A DNA stretch of 64,000 nucleotides from Geomonas anaerohicana (lineage in GTDB: Bacteria; Desulfobacterota; Desulfuromonadia; Geobacterales; Geobacteraceae): contig NZ_JAEMHL010000009.1 in assembly GCF_016458305.1 (NCBI RefSeq), forward strand, positions 62,001 to 126,000, given 5' to 3'. The notes under the pieces were generated by a model. It was not told the origin of the DNA. It worked only from the letters and a program-made list of their open reading frames with translations, and searched no databases. The first letter of the stretch is position 1; each line of letters opens with the position of its first letter. A program made the position numbers and the translations under genes. Of this stretch, positions 1 to 7,856 are shown one piece after another.

Positions 1-120
1 TTCGCACCGAACTAGGAAGTCCACTCCCTATCTGCAGTTCACGCAGCGGAACTGCGAGACCTCACGTCCCCCCCTTTACGCAGAGGATACCAAGGGGTTT
101 TGCGCTGAGGACCATGCTTC

Positions 121-353
121 CAAATCCCCCCTGTCCCCCCTTCGCAAAGGGGGGAACTCTAGTTCGCGCGCAGCTGTTACGCGCCAACATATTCCACTTT
201 GCCGAACTTGTATGATGAATCTGCCGCAACGGGAGGAGGGACCAAGCAGCCTCTCTCGTAAAATCCCACGCCTAAGGTCATTTCCCCTTGAAAACATGTT
301 AGCAGCCGGCACTACGTCCCCCCCTTTTGCGAAGGGGGGACAGGGGGGATTTT
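121..353. repeat. Facing pair of GC-rich palindromic repeats
   Basis: The 466 bases before the first gene hold no convincing coding region. Two copies of a short element with the core CCCCCCTTCGCAAAGGGGGG lie in opposite orientation at about 121-158 and 315-353. The same element recurs near 42607-42648, and a shorter relative lies at 33580-33610. This is the pattern of dispersed REP-like elements. The sequence between the two copies shows nothing else I recognise. Confidence 0.7.
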
Positions 354-371
354 GCCCCACGTACCATCTCC

Positions 372-406
372 AAAAAAATGGGGCCGACTTCCCGGTCGGC
401 CCCTTT
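372..406 (-). terminator. Rho-independent terminator of the PpiC gene
   Basis: A stem of GGGGCCGAC against GTCGGCCCC is followed on the minus strand by seven T residues. It lies about 60 bases past the stop codon of the leftward peptidyl-prolyl isomerase gene, so it probably ends that transcript. A shorter T run on the other side could allow weak rightward termination. Confidence 0.8.
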
Positions 407-466
407 ATCACAACCTCCGCGTTGACCCATTCACAACGCGTCGAATAACAAATCCGCCAGGCGGAA

Positions 467-1438
467 CTACACCTTTTCGATCTTAGCCTTGCCACGCAAC
501 TCTTCGACGTAAGCCGCCAGCATGCCCCGGATCTTCTCGCGCTTTATGTTCCCGGCGATGGTGTTTTTGACATCTTCGTAGCGCTCCGTCGCCGGCGGCA
601 GCTTCTGCTCCACCTTGATCACGTGATACCCGAGCGGAGTCTCCACCACGTCGCTAATCTCGCCGGCCTTGAGTGCAAAAGCCGCCTTCTCGAAAGGAGG
701 CAGGCTTTGTCCCTTGCCGATAATGCCGAGGCTCCCCCCCTGCTCCTTGGTGGGCGAAGTCGACTCCTTCTTGGCCACCAAGGCGAAGGCTTCGCCCCCC
801 TTGACCCGCTTCAACACTGCCAGCGCCTTATCCTTAGCCTGCTGCTTCGCTTCCGCGTTGGCGCCCTTGGCAACCCCGATCAGGATGTGACTCACCTTGA
901 TCCGGTCCCCCTGGGTGAACTGTTTCAGCTTGTTGTCCTCGTAGTACTTGCGCACCTCTGCCTCAGACACATCCGTCTTGCCGGCAAATCGCTGCACAAT
1001 CAGGTTGTTGATCACGATATCCTTGCGCGCCGCCTCCTCCAGTTCCTTTTGGGTCATCCCCACCGATTGCAGCGCCTTGTCGAACTCTGCCTGGGAAGGG
1101 TACTGGTACTTGCTCTGGACGATGCGGGTGGTCACCTGCTTGTCGAGGTCCTTGATCTCCAGCTTCATCCCCGCCTGGTAGAGCAACTCGGCAGCGGTCA
1201 ACTGGTTCAGTGCCGCGTCGGTCGCCTTCTTGAGCTGGTCCGGCGGCAACTGTTTGGGATCGGCCTGCCCGACGAGGGCTTTGACGGTACGGTCCAGTTC
1301 CGCGCGGGTGATGGGGGCGCCGTTCACCTTCTCCACGGCGGCCTGGGGAGAGTTCTTGGCAGGCCCGCCTGTGCAGGCTGCCAGCGCCAGCAGCGACAGG
1401 GCTGCCGCCGAACGGGTCATCTTATGTAAAGAAAGCAT
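467..1438 (-). CDS. PpiC/SurA-type peptidyl-prolyl isomerase lipoprotein
   Basis: This 323-residue protein begins with a lipoprotein signal. The lipobox LAAC ends at Cys22, so it should be anchored to a membrane on the periplasmic side. Residues about 35-165 resemble the helical SurA N-domain. Residues about 178-275 are a parvulin rotamase domain, with the family signatures VSHILIG, the GGSLG turn and GYHVIKVE. The family isomerises proline peptide bonds and chaperones exported proteins. The first ATG is chosen because AAAGGAG lies five bases upstream. It lies downstream of a secreted repeat protein and a multiheme cytochrome on the same strand. A role in folding exported partners is plausible but inferred. 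Confidence 0.9.
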   Translation of the reverse strand: MLSLHKMTRSAAALSLLALAACTGGPAKNSPQAAVEKVNGAPITRAELDRTVKALVGQADPKQLPPDQLKKATDAALNQLTAAELLYQAGMKLEIKDLDKQVTTRIVQSKYQYPSQAEFDKALQSVGMTQKELEEAARKDIVINNLIVQRFAGKTDVSEAEVRKYYEDNKLKQFTQGDRIKVSHILIGVAKGANAEAKQQAKDKALAVLKRVKGGEAFALVAKKESTSPTKEQGGSLGIIGKGQSLPPFEKAAFALKAGEISDVVETPLGYHVIKVEQKLPPATERYEDVKNTIAGNIKREKIRGMLAAYVEELRGKAKIEKV

Positions 1439-1542
1439 GTCAACTCCTTTAAAAGCGAGGCTAAGATCGAGGTTAAGGTTGAGTGGAAAGCGTTTCCGTT
1501 CTCAACCTCACCCTTGACCTAACCTGCTTCTCAACTGTTTCT

Positions 1543-2532
1543 TTATCGCTTCGCCACCTGCACCTGCACACCCTTCACCTTGCCGATCTCGCTCAGGATA
1601 CGGAGCGCGGTCGTGGTGGAGTCGGGAGTGGAACCGTACCCTTCCAGGGGGCCAAACCCGCCGTTCACCTTGATGTACAGCCGCTTCATGAAGTTGAAGG
1701 CCAGCGCCTTGTCGACGCGGTTACCTGCATTGATCTCCTTCAAGGCGCGGATGGTGTAGAGTTGCTCGTCGAGGTCCGGACGCTCCTTGCTCTTCTTGTC
1801 GAGATACGGTGTGCTCTCCAGGTACTGCAGCGCACTTTTGGCGGTCGGGGCATCCATGCCCGACAAGGCGTTGAGGATGTACGCGGCCATGTAGGTGCTG
1901 CGTGCGTTGGGGCGGCCGGGACCCTTTTCCGGGCCGAAGCCTCCCTCCTTCTTGGCGAATCCTTTTACGTATTCAAGGGTCTTGCCCCGATCCACCGCAT
2001 CCAGCCCGTTCACAGCCTTCAGCACGTGTAACGCGTAGTAGGTTGTCGCAAGCGAGGATTTCCTGGCATCAGTGGAAAAACCGAAGCCGCCGTCATGGTT
2101 TTTCAAGGAAGCGGCAAAGGCCTTGACCTTGTTGCGGTCGATGGCGTTGCCGGCGTCAAGCAGCGCCAGGGTTTCCAGGGCGATGTCGGTGTAGAGGATG
2201 GAGGAGGTCTTGCTGGACTTGTCCGGCGTGAAGCCGCCGTCTTTTTGCTGGGCAAGCTTGGCTGCCAGGATGATGGCATTCTGCCTGCCGGTATCTATCT
2301 TCTCTCCCATGGCAAGGAGCGTGTAGACGTAATCGTTGGCGATCACAGTGGCGACCGGGAAATCCGGGCGTCCCTCCATCTCGCGGATGAAGGCGTTGGT
2401 TTTCTTGAAGTCAAACTCGGCGCTTTTCGCTTTGGGCTGTCTGGCTTTTTCCTTGGCCAGGGCGGGAGCTGCCAAAGCGGCGACCACGGTAAGCGCGGCC
2501 GCTATGCGTAGGATGTTGTTGGCAATGTACAT
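1543..2532 (-). CDS. Secreted prenyltransferase/squalene-cyclase-fold repeat protein
   Basis: This 329-residue protein has a Sec signal peptide (residues 1-26, ending ALA). The rest is an alpha-alpha toroid made of about 45-residue repeats, each with a GGF turn, at residues 99, 148, 197 and 291. This is the fold of prenyltransferase beta subunits and terpene cyclases. Real protein prenyltransferases are cytosolic and bind zinc through Asp, Cys and His. This protein has no cysteine at all and carries an export signal, so catalysis as a prenyltransferase is unlikely. It may be a binding or scaffold protein. It lies between a multiheme cytochrome and a PpiC lipoprotein on the same strand. Its function is unknown. 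Confidence 0.8.
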   Translation of the reverse strand: MYIANNILRIAAALTVVAALAAPALAKEKARQPKAKSAEFDFKKTNAFIREMEGRPDFPVATVIANDYVYTLLAMGEKIDTGRQNAIILAAKLAQQKDGGFTPDKSSKTSSILYTDIALETLALLDAGNAIDRNKVKAFAASLKNHDGGFGFSTDARKSSLATTYYALHVLKAVNGLDAVDRGKTLEYVKGFAKKEGGFGPEKGPGRPNARSTYMAAYILNALSGMDAPTAKSALQYLESTPYLDKKSKERPDLDEQLYTIRALKEINAGNRVDKALAFNFMKRLYIKVNGGFGPLEGYGSTPDSTTTALRILSEIGKVKGVQVQVAKR

Positions 2533-2573
2533 GGTCGTACTCCGTATGGATATGAATGGGCTTTTTGGGGAAA

Positions 2574-2597
2574 GGGGGGAGGATTTCCTCCCCCCCG
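2574..2597 (-). terminator. Hairpin after the cytochrome gene
   Basis: An inverted repeat of GGGGGGAGGA and its complement lies in the 84-base gap between the cytochrome stop codon and the next leftward start. A short T run follows on the minus strand. It could terminate, attenuate or stabilise the mRNA end. It also resembles the GC-rich repeats seen elsewhere in the window. Confidence 0.5.
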
Positions 2598-2616
2598 GAA
2601 TTGCAATTACGTTGTC

Positions 2617-4110
2617 TTACTGATGCGGCGGAACGCCCCAGGTCGAGGTTTTGCCCGAGTGGCAGAAGACGCAGACGCCAAGAGCGTAGGTCTTGTCTTT
2701 GCCGGCGGGGAAGCTGTAGCTGGTGCTACCCTGCAGGGTGGACAGCTGGGTGTTGTCCAGGGTCATGGTCGACGGAGCCTCGGCATGAGCGGAGCCGTGG
2801 CAGGTCTGGCACTTGATGCTCCCTTTGTGACCCCGGCCGTTGATGAACTTGCCGAACAGGGTCGGGCTGGTCGGGTACACGGTGCCACCCACGATGTTGG
2901 TGGCGTGGCAGGCGAAGGCCGGGGTGGCCCCGGCACTTGCCGAGGTGCAGGACGGCAGGGTGGAGGCTTTCCACGGTTGGGTCAGCTGGCCGGCAGCGGT
3001 ACGCTGGTTCAGGTTGCCATGGCAGTCGACACACCAGAGGGTTGTCTTAGCCTTGTGAGAACCGCGGTAGCAGTTGACGTTGTTGCCCGGGTGGCAGTCG
3101 TAGCAGTTGGTGGCAACGTTGGCGTCGTACTGGGTCAGAACCTTGCTGCTCTGGCTGTGGAAGCGGTGCAGAACGTCGGAGAAGGAATACTGGGAAACCT
3201 TGACGTCAGCCTTGGTGAAGGTGGCGCCCGCCATGATCACGTAGTTGGGCCATACGTTGGCGAGGCCCGGTGCTGCGCTCTCGCCCATCGCCGGATCCCA
3301 GTGGCACCAGGAGCAGCGGATCGGGCCAGAAGTGCCGTCGCCGGTCGGGTCAAGGTAGTTGAAGTCGATCTTGCTGGAGTTCATGCCGTGCATCTTGCCG
3401 AGATAGGCGAAGGAGCCGGTCGGGGTTGCCGGGTAGCCGTTGGCGGAAGCAAGCGACAGGTGGCAGGAGCAGCAGCCGCCGAAGGCAACCGGGGTCACGG
3501 TGCTGGTCTGTGCCAGGATGGTGCCGGAGCTGTTCTTCACGTACACGTTGGTCATCGGGTACGGGTTGCGGTTCGCGCCGCCAAGAGGGTCGGTCATGAC
3601 ATTTTTCGCGGAGTTGGCGTCAATTAGCGGGTACGCCGGAATGCCGACCGCGGTCCAGTCCTTCAGGTTGCTGTCGTAGGTCATGTTGCCGGAGATGCCG
3701 TTGCCGGCGATGCCCTGAACTTTGCCGCCGACGACCGGCACAAAGCCCGGGAACAGCTTCGGCGAATAGGTGATCCACTGCTGGAAGTAGGAGTCAGCCT
3801 GCAGGGTGGACTCGGTATTGTCGGCCATGCCGTAGCTTACCGTGACACCGTAGGTGCCGGCGTTGGTCGAATCGATGATGACGGGGTCATTGCCGCCGTA
3901 CCCCAGGACCTGGGCCCTTACCGTGTTGAACGGGGGGAGGAGCAGGAACCCGGCAAAAGTCGGGCAGGCGCAATGCATACCAAGATCATTCCACGCAACG
4001 ACCTTGTAGGAGCTAGGGGCTCCGGTCTTGCCTGCAAATGCCGGAGCGACGACAACCGTCAGGGCTGCTGCGGTAAGGGCCAGCGCGGGTACAAGTTTTT
4101 TCAATCTCAT
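2617..4110 (-). CDS. Multiheme c-type cytochrome (6 CXXCH plus one CX12CH)
   Basis: This 497-residue exported protein has a signal peptide ending AFA at residue 26. Six canonical heme motifs start at residues 213, 266, 336, 360, 434 and 480. A seventh candidate has Cys388 and Cys401-His402, a CX12CH spacing. The N-terminal signature WNDLGMHC (40-47) and the following LLPP-FNT-RAQV are typical of a family of Geobacter multiheme cytochromes. Residues 50-205 are heme-free and beta-rich. It probably transfers electrons in the periplasm or outside the cell. AAGGAGGT precedes the ATG, and a sigma-54-like promoter lies about 140 bases upstream. The exact family name is not certain. Confidence 0.92.
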   Translation of the reverse strand: MRLKKLVPALALTAAALTVVVAPAFAGKTGAPSSYKVVAWNDLGMHCACPTFAGFLLLPPFNTVRAQVLGYGGNDPVIIDSTNAGTYGVTVSYGMADNTESTLQADSYFQQWITYSPKLFPGFVPVVGGKVQGIAGNGISGNMTYDSNLKDWTAVGIPAYPLIDANSAKNVMTDPLGGANRNPYPMTNVYVKNSSGTILAQTSTVTPVAFGGCCSCHLSLASANGYPATPTGSFAYLGKMHGMNSSKIDFNYLDPTGDGTSGPIRCSWCHWDPAMGESAAPGLANVWPNYVIMAGATFTKADVKVSQYSFSDVLHRFHSQSSKVLTQYDANVATNCYDCHPGNNVNCYRGSHKAKTTLWCVDCHGNLNQRTAAGQLTQPWKASTLPSCTSASAGATPAFACHATNIVGGTVYPTSPTLFGKFINGRGHKGSIKCQTCHGSAHAEAPSTMTLDNTQLSTLQGSTSYSFPAGKDKTYALGVCVFCHSGKTSTWGVPPHQ

Positions 4111-4250
4111 GCCTTGTGTTACCTCCTTTTTCGTGTAAAACCATTTTTCCCTCTAGGGGGAACTCCCGGCTTGGCCTAGGGTGGGTACCTCACTCGGCGT
4201 AACCGGTTGCTTCCGTTGTCCGCACCCGGTATGCGGACGGCGCTGATATT

Positions 4251-4266
4251 AGCAGGGAGCATGCCA
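4251..4266 (-). promoter_or_regulatory. Candidate sigma-54 promoter of the cytochrome gene
   Basis: The minus strand reads TGGCAT, five bases, then CTGCT. The GG and GC dinucleotides have the spacing that RpoN requires, and one base departs from the TTGC element. It lies about 140 bases before the cytochrome start. The rest of the 497-base gap (4111-4607) shows no other feature I can support. Confidence 0.5.
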
Positions 4267-4607
4267 GCATCAAAAAGGCTTCTAACCCCGTGTATAATTG
4301 ACCACCGAGCGTTTCGGGTATCGTTCATTAATGTGGGGCATAGCACCCATTCCCCCCGCCCCCGCACCCATCCAGAGCCATTTCTCCCAGAGCATAACCA
4401 CCCAGCCCGGTGAGGCTTTACCCCTAACAGCCTGTACCAGCACCCTCAAAGCGAGGGGTACCGCCAGAGGGCGGGTGATGACATAAAGGTTTGATTACGA
4501 GGGAAGATCTCATGCAAATGGCCGGGCAGGCGATTTGCTGGTGGTTCTTTGGCACCCCTTGTGCTACTAGATGGCGGCGATGATAGTCCGGAGGTGATGG
4601 TTCAGGA

Positions 4608-5213
4608 GTGAAAATGCTTGGTTCGGCAGGGTTGAAGCTTTGGGTCGTAGTGGCGACCCTGGGGGTGTGCTCATCGTTCACCGTGCCTGCTCATGGGGCG
4701 GCTTGCAGGGAGGAGGTCGTAATCGGTCAGCCGATGGCGGAGGTTGCGGCCCAGTGTCCGCAGCCGACACTGAAGGAGCACCGCGACCTTTGGGAAGAGC
4801 GGTTTGAGGGGAAAAAGACGACGCGCAGTACCACGTCCTACGACGAGTGGATTTTCGATACCGGGCCGCAGGAGTTCATGCTGAGCCTGGTCTTTCTGAA
4901 CGGGAAACTGACGGAGGTACGCAACCTGGGCTACGGCAGCATGCGCGACCCGATGATGCCGGAATGCCGCAACGGCGAGGGGTTGGCGCTGGGTGACACC
5001 ATAGTGGATGCCTACCTGAAGTGTGGCGAGCCCCTGGCGCGCGAAAAGCGCGGCGACAAGATGGTGGTGTCCGTGGAGGGAGAGGTGACCAAGCGCACCT
5101 CGATGGCCATCGAGGAATGGACCTATCGCTATGGCCCCGATCTTCCCGGCTATACCCTGCGTTTCGAGAACGGCGTGGCTACCGACATCCGTCCGCGGGA
5201 GTTCGGCAAGTAG
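4608..5213 (+). CDS. DUF2845-family exported protein
   Basis: This 201-residue protein has a signal peptide of about 31 residues (cleavage near AHGA). It contains two similar halves, each with a G-x-x-x-x-x-V/A-x-x-x-C-P/G segment (around residues 39-50 and 130-145) followed by a W-x-Y/F-D/R-x-GP strand. This is the layout of DUF2845 proteins, whose function is unknown. The GTG at 4608 is used by frame. An ATG two codons later at 4614 is an alternative start, and GGAGG at 4589-4593 is rather distant. It converges on comF with a 19-base gap. No operon partner is visible. Confidence 0.75.
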   Translation: MKMLGSAGLKLWVVVATLGVCSSFTVPAHGAACREEVVIGQPMAEVAAQCPQPTLKEHRDLWEERFEGKKTTRSTTSYDEWIFDTGPQEFMLSLVFLNGKLTEVRNLGYGSMRDPMMPECRNGEGLALGDTIVDAYLKCGEPLAREKRGDKMVVSVEGEVTKRTSMAIEEWTYRYGPDLPGYTLRFENGVATDIRPREFGK

Positions 5214-5232
5214 CGCGCGGGGCCGGTTCCGC

Positions 5233-5970
5233 TTACTGCTGGATCCCCCGCGCCACCGTTACCGCCACCACCGCGGCGACCTCCGCCTCGTGCAGCGCGT
5301 CGGCACAGGCACCGAGCGTGCTTCCCGTGGTGAACACGTCGTCCACCAAGAGCACCCGCTTCCCCGCCAACGCCTTCGGATCCCGCACCCCGAAGGCCCC
5401 CTTTACGTTGGTCACCCTTTCGCCGGCATCCAGCGTCGTCTGGGGCTCGGTCCAGCGCAGCCGGCGCAGGTTCCCCACCACTTGCGGCACTTTCAGCTTT
5501 TTCCCCAGCACCTCGCCAAGCAATTGCGATTGGTTGTAGCCGCGCTGTCTGAGCCTTTTGCGATGCAGCGGCACCGGCACCACGCACTCCGGCTTCGCCT
5601 CACCCAGGAACTGTTCCAGCCTTTGATAGGCCAGCAGCCCAAGCGGATCGGCAAGATGGAGTTTGCCTCCGTACTTGAAGCGATGGATCAGTTCCTGGAG
5701 CGGACCGGCAAGGACAGCCACCGAGCGGCAAGTATGGAAAGGGTGATGGGACAGGCAGGCGCCGCAGGTATGGTCATGGCCATCGCCGGTGGCAAACGGG
5801 GCGCCGCAGCGGGTGCACAAGGGCGAGGTGAGGAAAGCGATTTTGCCGAGGCAATCGGCGCAGATGAAGGGGTGGGGCGGAGTTCCCTCCGCCCCGGTCG
5901 CAGGTAAGGCCCCTTTGCAGGCGTGGCACAAAGGAGGAAAAAGCAGATCGATCAGAGGGCGCAAGAACAT
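5233..5970 (-). CDS. ComF-family phosphoribosyltransferase-like protein
   Basis: This is a 245-residue ComF homologue. The N-terminal part carries four Cys pairs (LCHAC, ICADC, LCTRC, CGACL) that should bind zinc. The C-terminal half is a type I phosphoribosyltransferase domain with the PRPP loop VLLVDDVFTTGSTL near residue 210. ComF proteins take part in DNA uptake and processing in competent bacteria, but many non-competent species carry them. The ATG at 5970 is preferred over the upstream in-frame codon at 6006. The longer version would run into a tandem repeat, while GGGG lies about nine bases before 5970. Confidence 0.88.
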   Translation of the reverse strand: MFLRPLIDLLFPPLCHACKGALPATGAEGTPPHPFICADCLGKIAFLTSPLCTRCGAPFATGDGHDHTCGACLSHHPFHTCRSVAVLAGPLQELIHRFKYGGKLHLADPLGLLAYQRLEQFLGEAKPECVVPVPLHRKRLRQRGYNQSQLLGEVLGKKLKVPQVVGNLRRLRWTEPQTTLDAGERVTNVKGAFGVRDPKALAGKRVLLVDDVFTTGSTLGACADALHEAEVAAVVAVTVARGIQQ

Positions 5971-5993
5971 GACAACCCCGAAGAAACAAACCC

Positions 5994-6124
5994 GTTCAAC
6001 GTTCAACGTTCAACGTTCGACGTTAGGAACGCCCCTTGCCCCTTGCATGAAGTCCGCGCTGCATCTGTCCTATGCCATCAGCACGGAAGGTCCTGGTTTT
6101 GACATAGAACGTTGAACGTTGAAC
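5994..6124. repeat. 7-bp tandem repeats arranged as an inverted pair
   Basis: The left arm is three copies of GTTCAAC plus GTTCGAC from 5994. The right arm at 6107-6124 is GAAC followed by two copies of GTTGAAC, the exact reverse complement of 18 bases of the left arm. About 85 bases lie between the arms. The structure fills the gap between comF and the LUD-domain gene. Confidence 0.75.
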
Positions 6125-6137
6125 GGCTTCTGCTTCT

Positions 6138-6791
6138 CTAAAGTCCCATATCCTCGTTGACCACCAGCACCCTGATATCGGTGTTCCTCGGCTTCTTCTC
6201 GATGATGGTGGTCACGCGGCAGATGCGCTGCGGCGAGTTGCAGTCGGAACAGAAGCCGGTGGTGGTGCAGGGGGTGGAGAGATTCAGCCTCTTGGCGTTG
6301 GGCGGCGAGGCGTAGGTCCTGATGCGCTGCACCGCGTCCTCGATGCTGCCATCCACGAGCTTGTTGCGTCCCACCACCACGATCACCTTCTGCGGCCCGA
6401 AGAACATGGCGGCGGCGCGGTTGCCGTTGCCGTCGATGTTGACCAGCACGCCGGAGAGGGTTACCGCGTTGCTCCCGGTCAGAAAGAGATCGCAGGTAAG
6501 CTGCCGCCTGGTGATGGCCAGCTTCTCCTCGGGGGAAAGCCCTGGCAGACCGTGGTTCAGGATCTCCTTCCCCATCCCCTTCAGCTTGTCGGAGAGCTTC
6601 AGGTCCGCGATGGAAAGCGAGCCGCCGAAGCCGACGCTCTGCGCCTGGGCCGCCTCGTTGACGATGTAGTGGAACACCTCTTCGCCGTTATGGCAGTAGA
6701 GCGCGTCGAAACCATTCTTCTTCAGGTTCTCCACTGCCTTTTGGCATTTGTGGGCGAAGGCCCAGTTGTTCAACTCTTCGGTATTGCTCAT
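6138..6791 (-). CDS. LUD-domain (LutB/LutC-like) protein
   Basis: This 217-residue protein matches the LUD (DUF162) family. It has VGFGGSLSI-DL near residues 53-64 and LFLTGSNAVTLSGVLVNIDGNGNRAA near 103-128, then VIVVVGRNK. Family members such as LutB and LutC take part in lactate oxidation. Stand-alone copies like this one have no settled role. A four-Cys cluster (CTTTGFCSDC and a later C, about residues 174-190) could bind metal or an Fe-S centre. The start at 6791 is set by GGAGG nine bases upstream; the longer frame reads through a palindromic repeat. No lactate genes are nearby. Confidence 0.82.
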   Translation of the reverse strand: MSNTEELNNWAFAHKCQKAVENLKKNGFDALYCHNGEEVFHYIVNEAAQAQSVGFGGSLSIADLKLSDKLKGMGKEILNHGLPGLSPEEKLAITRRQLTCDLFLTGSNAVTLSGVLVNIDGNGNRAAAMFFGPQKVIVVVGRNKLVDGSIEDAVQRIRTYASPPNAKRLNLSTPCTTTGFCSDCNSPQRICRVTTIIEKKPRNTDIRVLVVNEDMGL

Positions 6792-6859
6792 GTATCCTCC
6801 AATGACCCGTAGGTGATTACTGTTACGCCGATGCCGAAAACAAGTTCGACTCCGGTGAG

Positions 6860-7025
6860 AGCGTCCCCGCCCCCGGAGGGGGAGGGACAGGGAGGGGGTC
6901 CGACTCAAGCTATGCCCCCCTCCCGACCTCCCCCCTCCGGGGGGAGGAGATGGACGTGCGGGGCCTTCTCCCAGAGGTAGAAGGTATCATTTTCCCCCTC
7001 GCCCCCCGGGAGAGGGGCAGGGGTG
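6860..7025. repeat. Cluster of CCCTCCCCCTCCGG-type palindromic repeats
   Basis: The gap between the LUD and flavoprotein genes contains at least three GC-rich inverted elements built from GGAGGGGGAGG and its complement, in alternating orientation. Similar units occur at 7735-7855, 12400-12475, 22737-22775, 31725-31812, 44675-44720 and 48085-48180. They look like dispersed REP/BIME-type intergenic repeats. Confidence 0.75.
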
Positions 7026-7055
7026 AGGGCGCCTGCCACCGGGAAGATCTCGGCG

Positions 7056-7718
7056 CTACCTCTGCGCCAGGTACTCCTTCTCATACGGCCAGCACTCGCC
7101 CATAAAACCGATCAGGTGGCTCATGCGCTCCTTGAAGCCAAGGCGGAACGGGTCCTGCTCCGGGAAGGAGCGTTTCTCGCGCACGCTGTCGCAAAGGTCT
7201 TTGCCCAAGGCTCGGGCCTTCTGGAACAGCGCCTCCTGGTCCGGGAACATGCGCGGACCGGCACCGGGAGAACCGATGCTGCCGACGTTCTGGGCCCCCA
7301 TCGCGTTCACGATGCGCTGCATGTATTCAAGCGGCTCTTCGTCCCCGCCACCGCCGGAGGTCTCCACCAGCGCCGAATACTTCCCTTCCAGCGCGGTGAG
7401 GTGGATGAGCCCGTTGCAGCGGTCCAGGAATGCCTTCAACTGCGCGGTGATGCTCAACAGGTAGTTGGGGGTCGCCAGGATGAAAGCGTCCGCCGCCAGC
7501 AGCTTGTCCTTGATGGTCTCGTACTCGTCCTTCACCGGGCAGATGCCGACCTTGTGGCAGGCATCGCAGGCCAGGCAAGGTTTGATGGGAGTCTCCGAAA
7601 GCGAAACGATCTCGATGTCGGCGCCCGCCTGCACCGCGCCGGCCAGAACCTCTTCCAGAAGCCGTCCCGTGGTGCCGTTCATGCCGCGGGGGCTGCCGTT
7701 AATTGCCAGAATTTTCAT
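7056..7718 (-). CDS. NADPH-dependent FMN reductase-like Fe-S flavoprotein
   Basis: This 220-residue flavodoxin-fold protein has the FMN phosphate loop GSPRGMNGTTGRL at residues 8-20. A compact Cys motif (Cys48, Cys51, Cys54, Cys60) is typical of iron-sulfur flavoproteins of the Isf type, which bind a [4Fe-4S] cluster next to FMN and shuttle electrons in anaerobes. ATPNYLLSITAQLKAFLDR near residues 82-100 is the usual second flavin contact. The physiological partner is unknown. Both flanks are filled by GC-rich repeats, so it is probably transcribed alone. Confidence 0.87.
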   Translation of the reverse strand: MKILAINGSPRGMNGTTGRLLEEVLAGAVQAGADIEIVSLSETPIKPCLACDACHKVGICPVKDEYETIKDKLLAADAFILATPNYLLSITAQLKAFLDRCNGLIHLTALEGKYSALVETSGGGGDEEPLEYMQRIVNAMGAQNVGSIGSPGAGPRMFPDQEALFQKARALGKDLCDSVREKRSFPEQDPFRLGFKERMSHLIGFMGECWPYEKEYLAQR

Positions 7719-7734
7719 GCAGTTCTCCTATCGT

Positions 7735-7855
7735 GGGTCCCCCCTCCCAGCCTCCCCCCTCCAGGGGGAGGAGCTATGGGCGGATGCCCATTGCTGATGA
7801 GTGCGCCGCAGCGTCCCCTCCCCCGGAGGGGGAGGGACAGGGAGGGGGATGTTTT
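7735..7855. repeat. GC-rich palindromic repeats
   Basis: Two units of the CCCCTCC/GGAGGGG family face each other in the gap between gpmI and the flavoprotein gene. No separate terminator for gpmI is visible, so these hairpins may stabilise or end its message. Confidence 0.65.
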
Positions 7856-7856
7856 G

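Noticed and set aside
76..495. 139-residue frame on the minus strand at the left edge
   Set aside because: It reads through two palindromic repeats and a terminator. The composition fits no protein.
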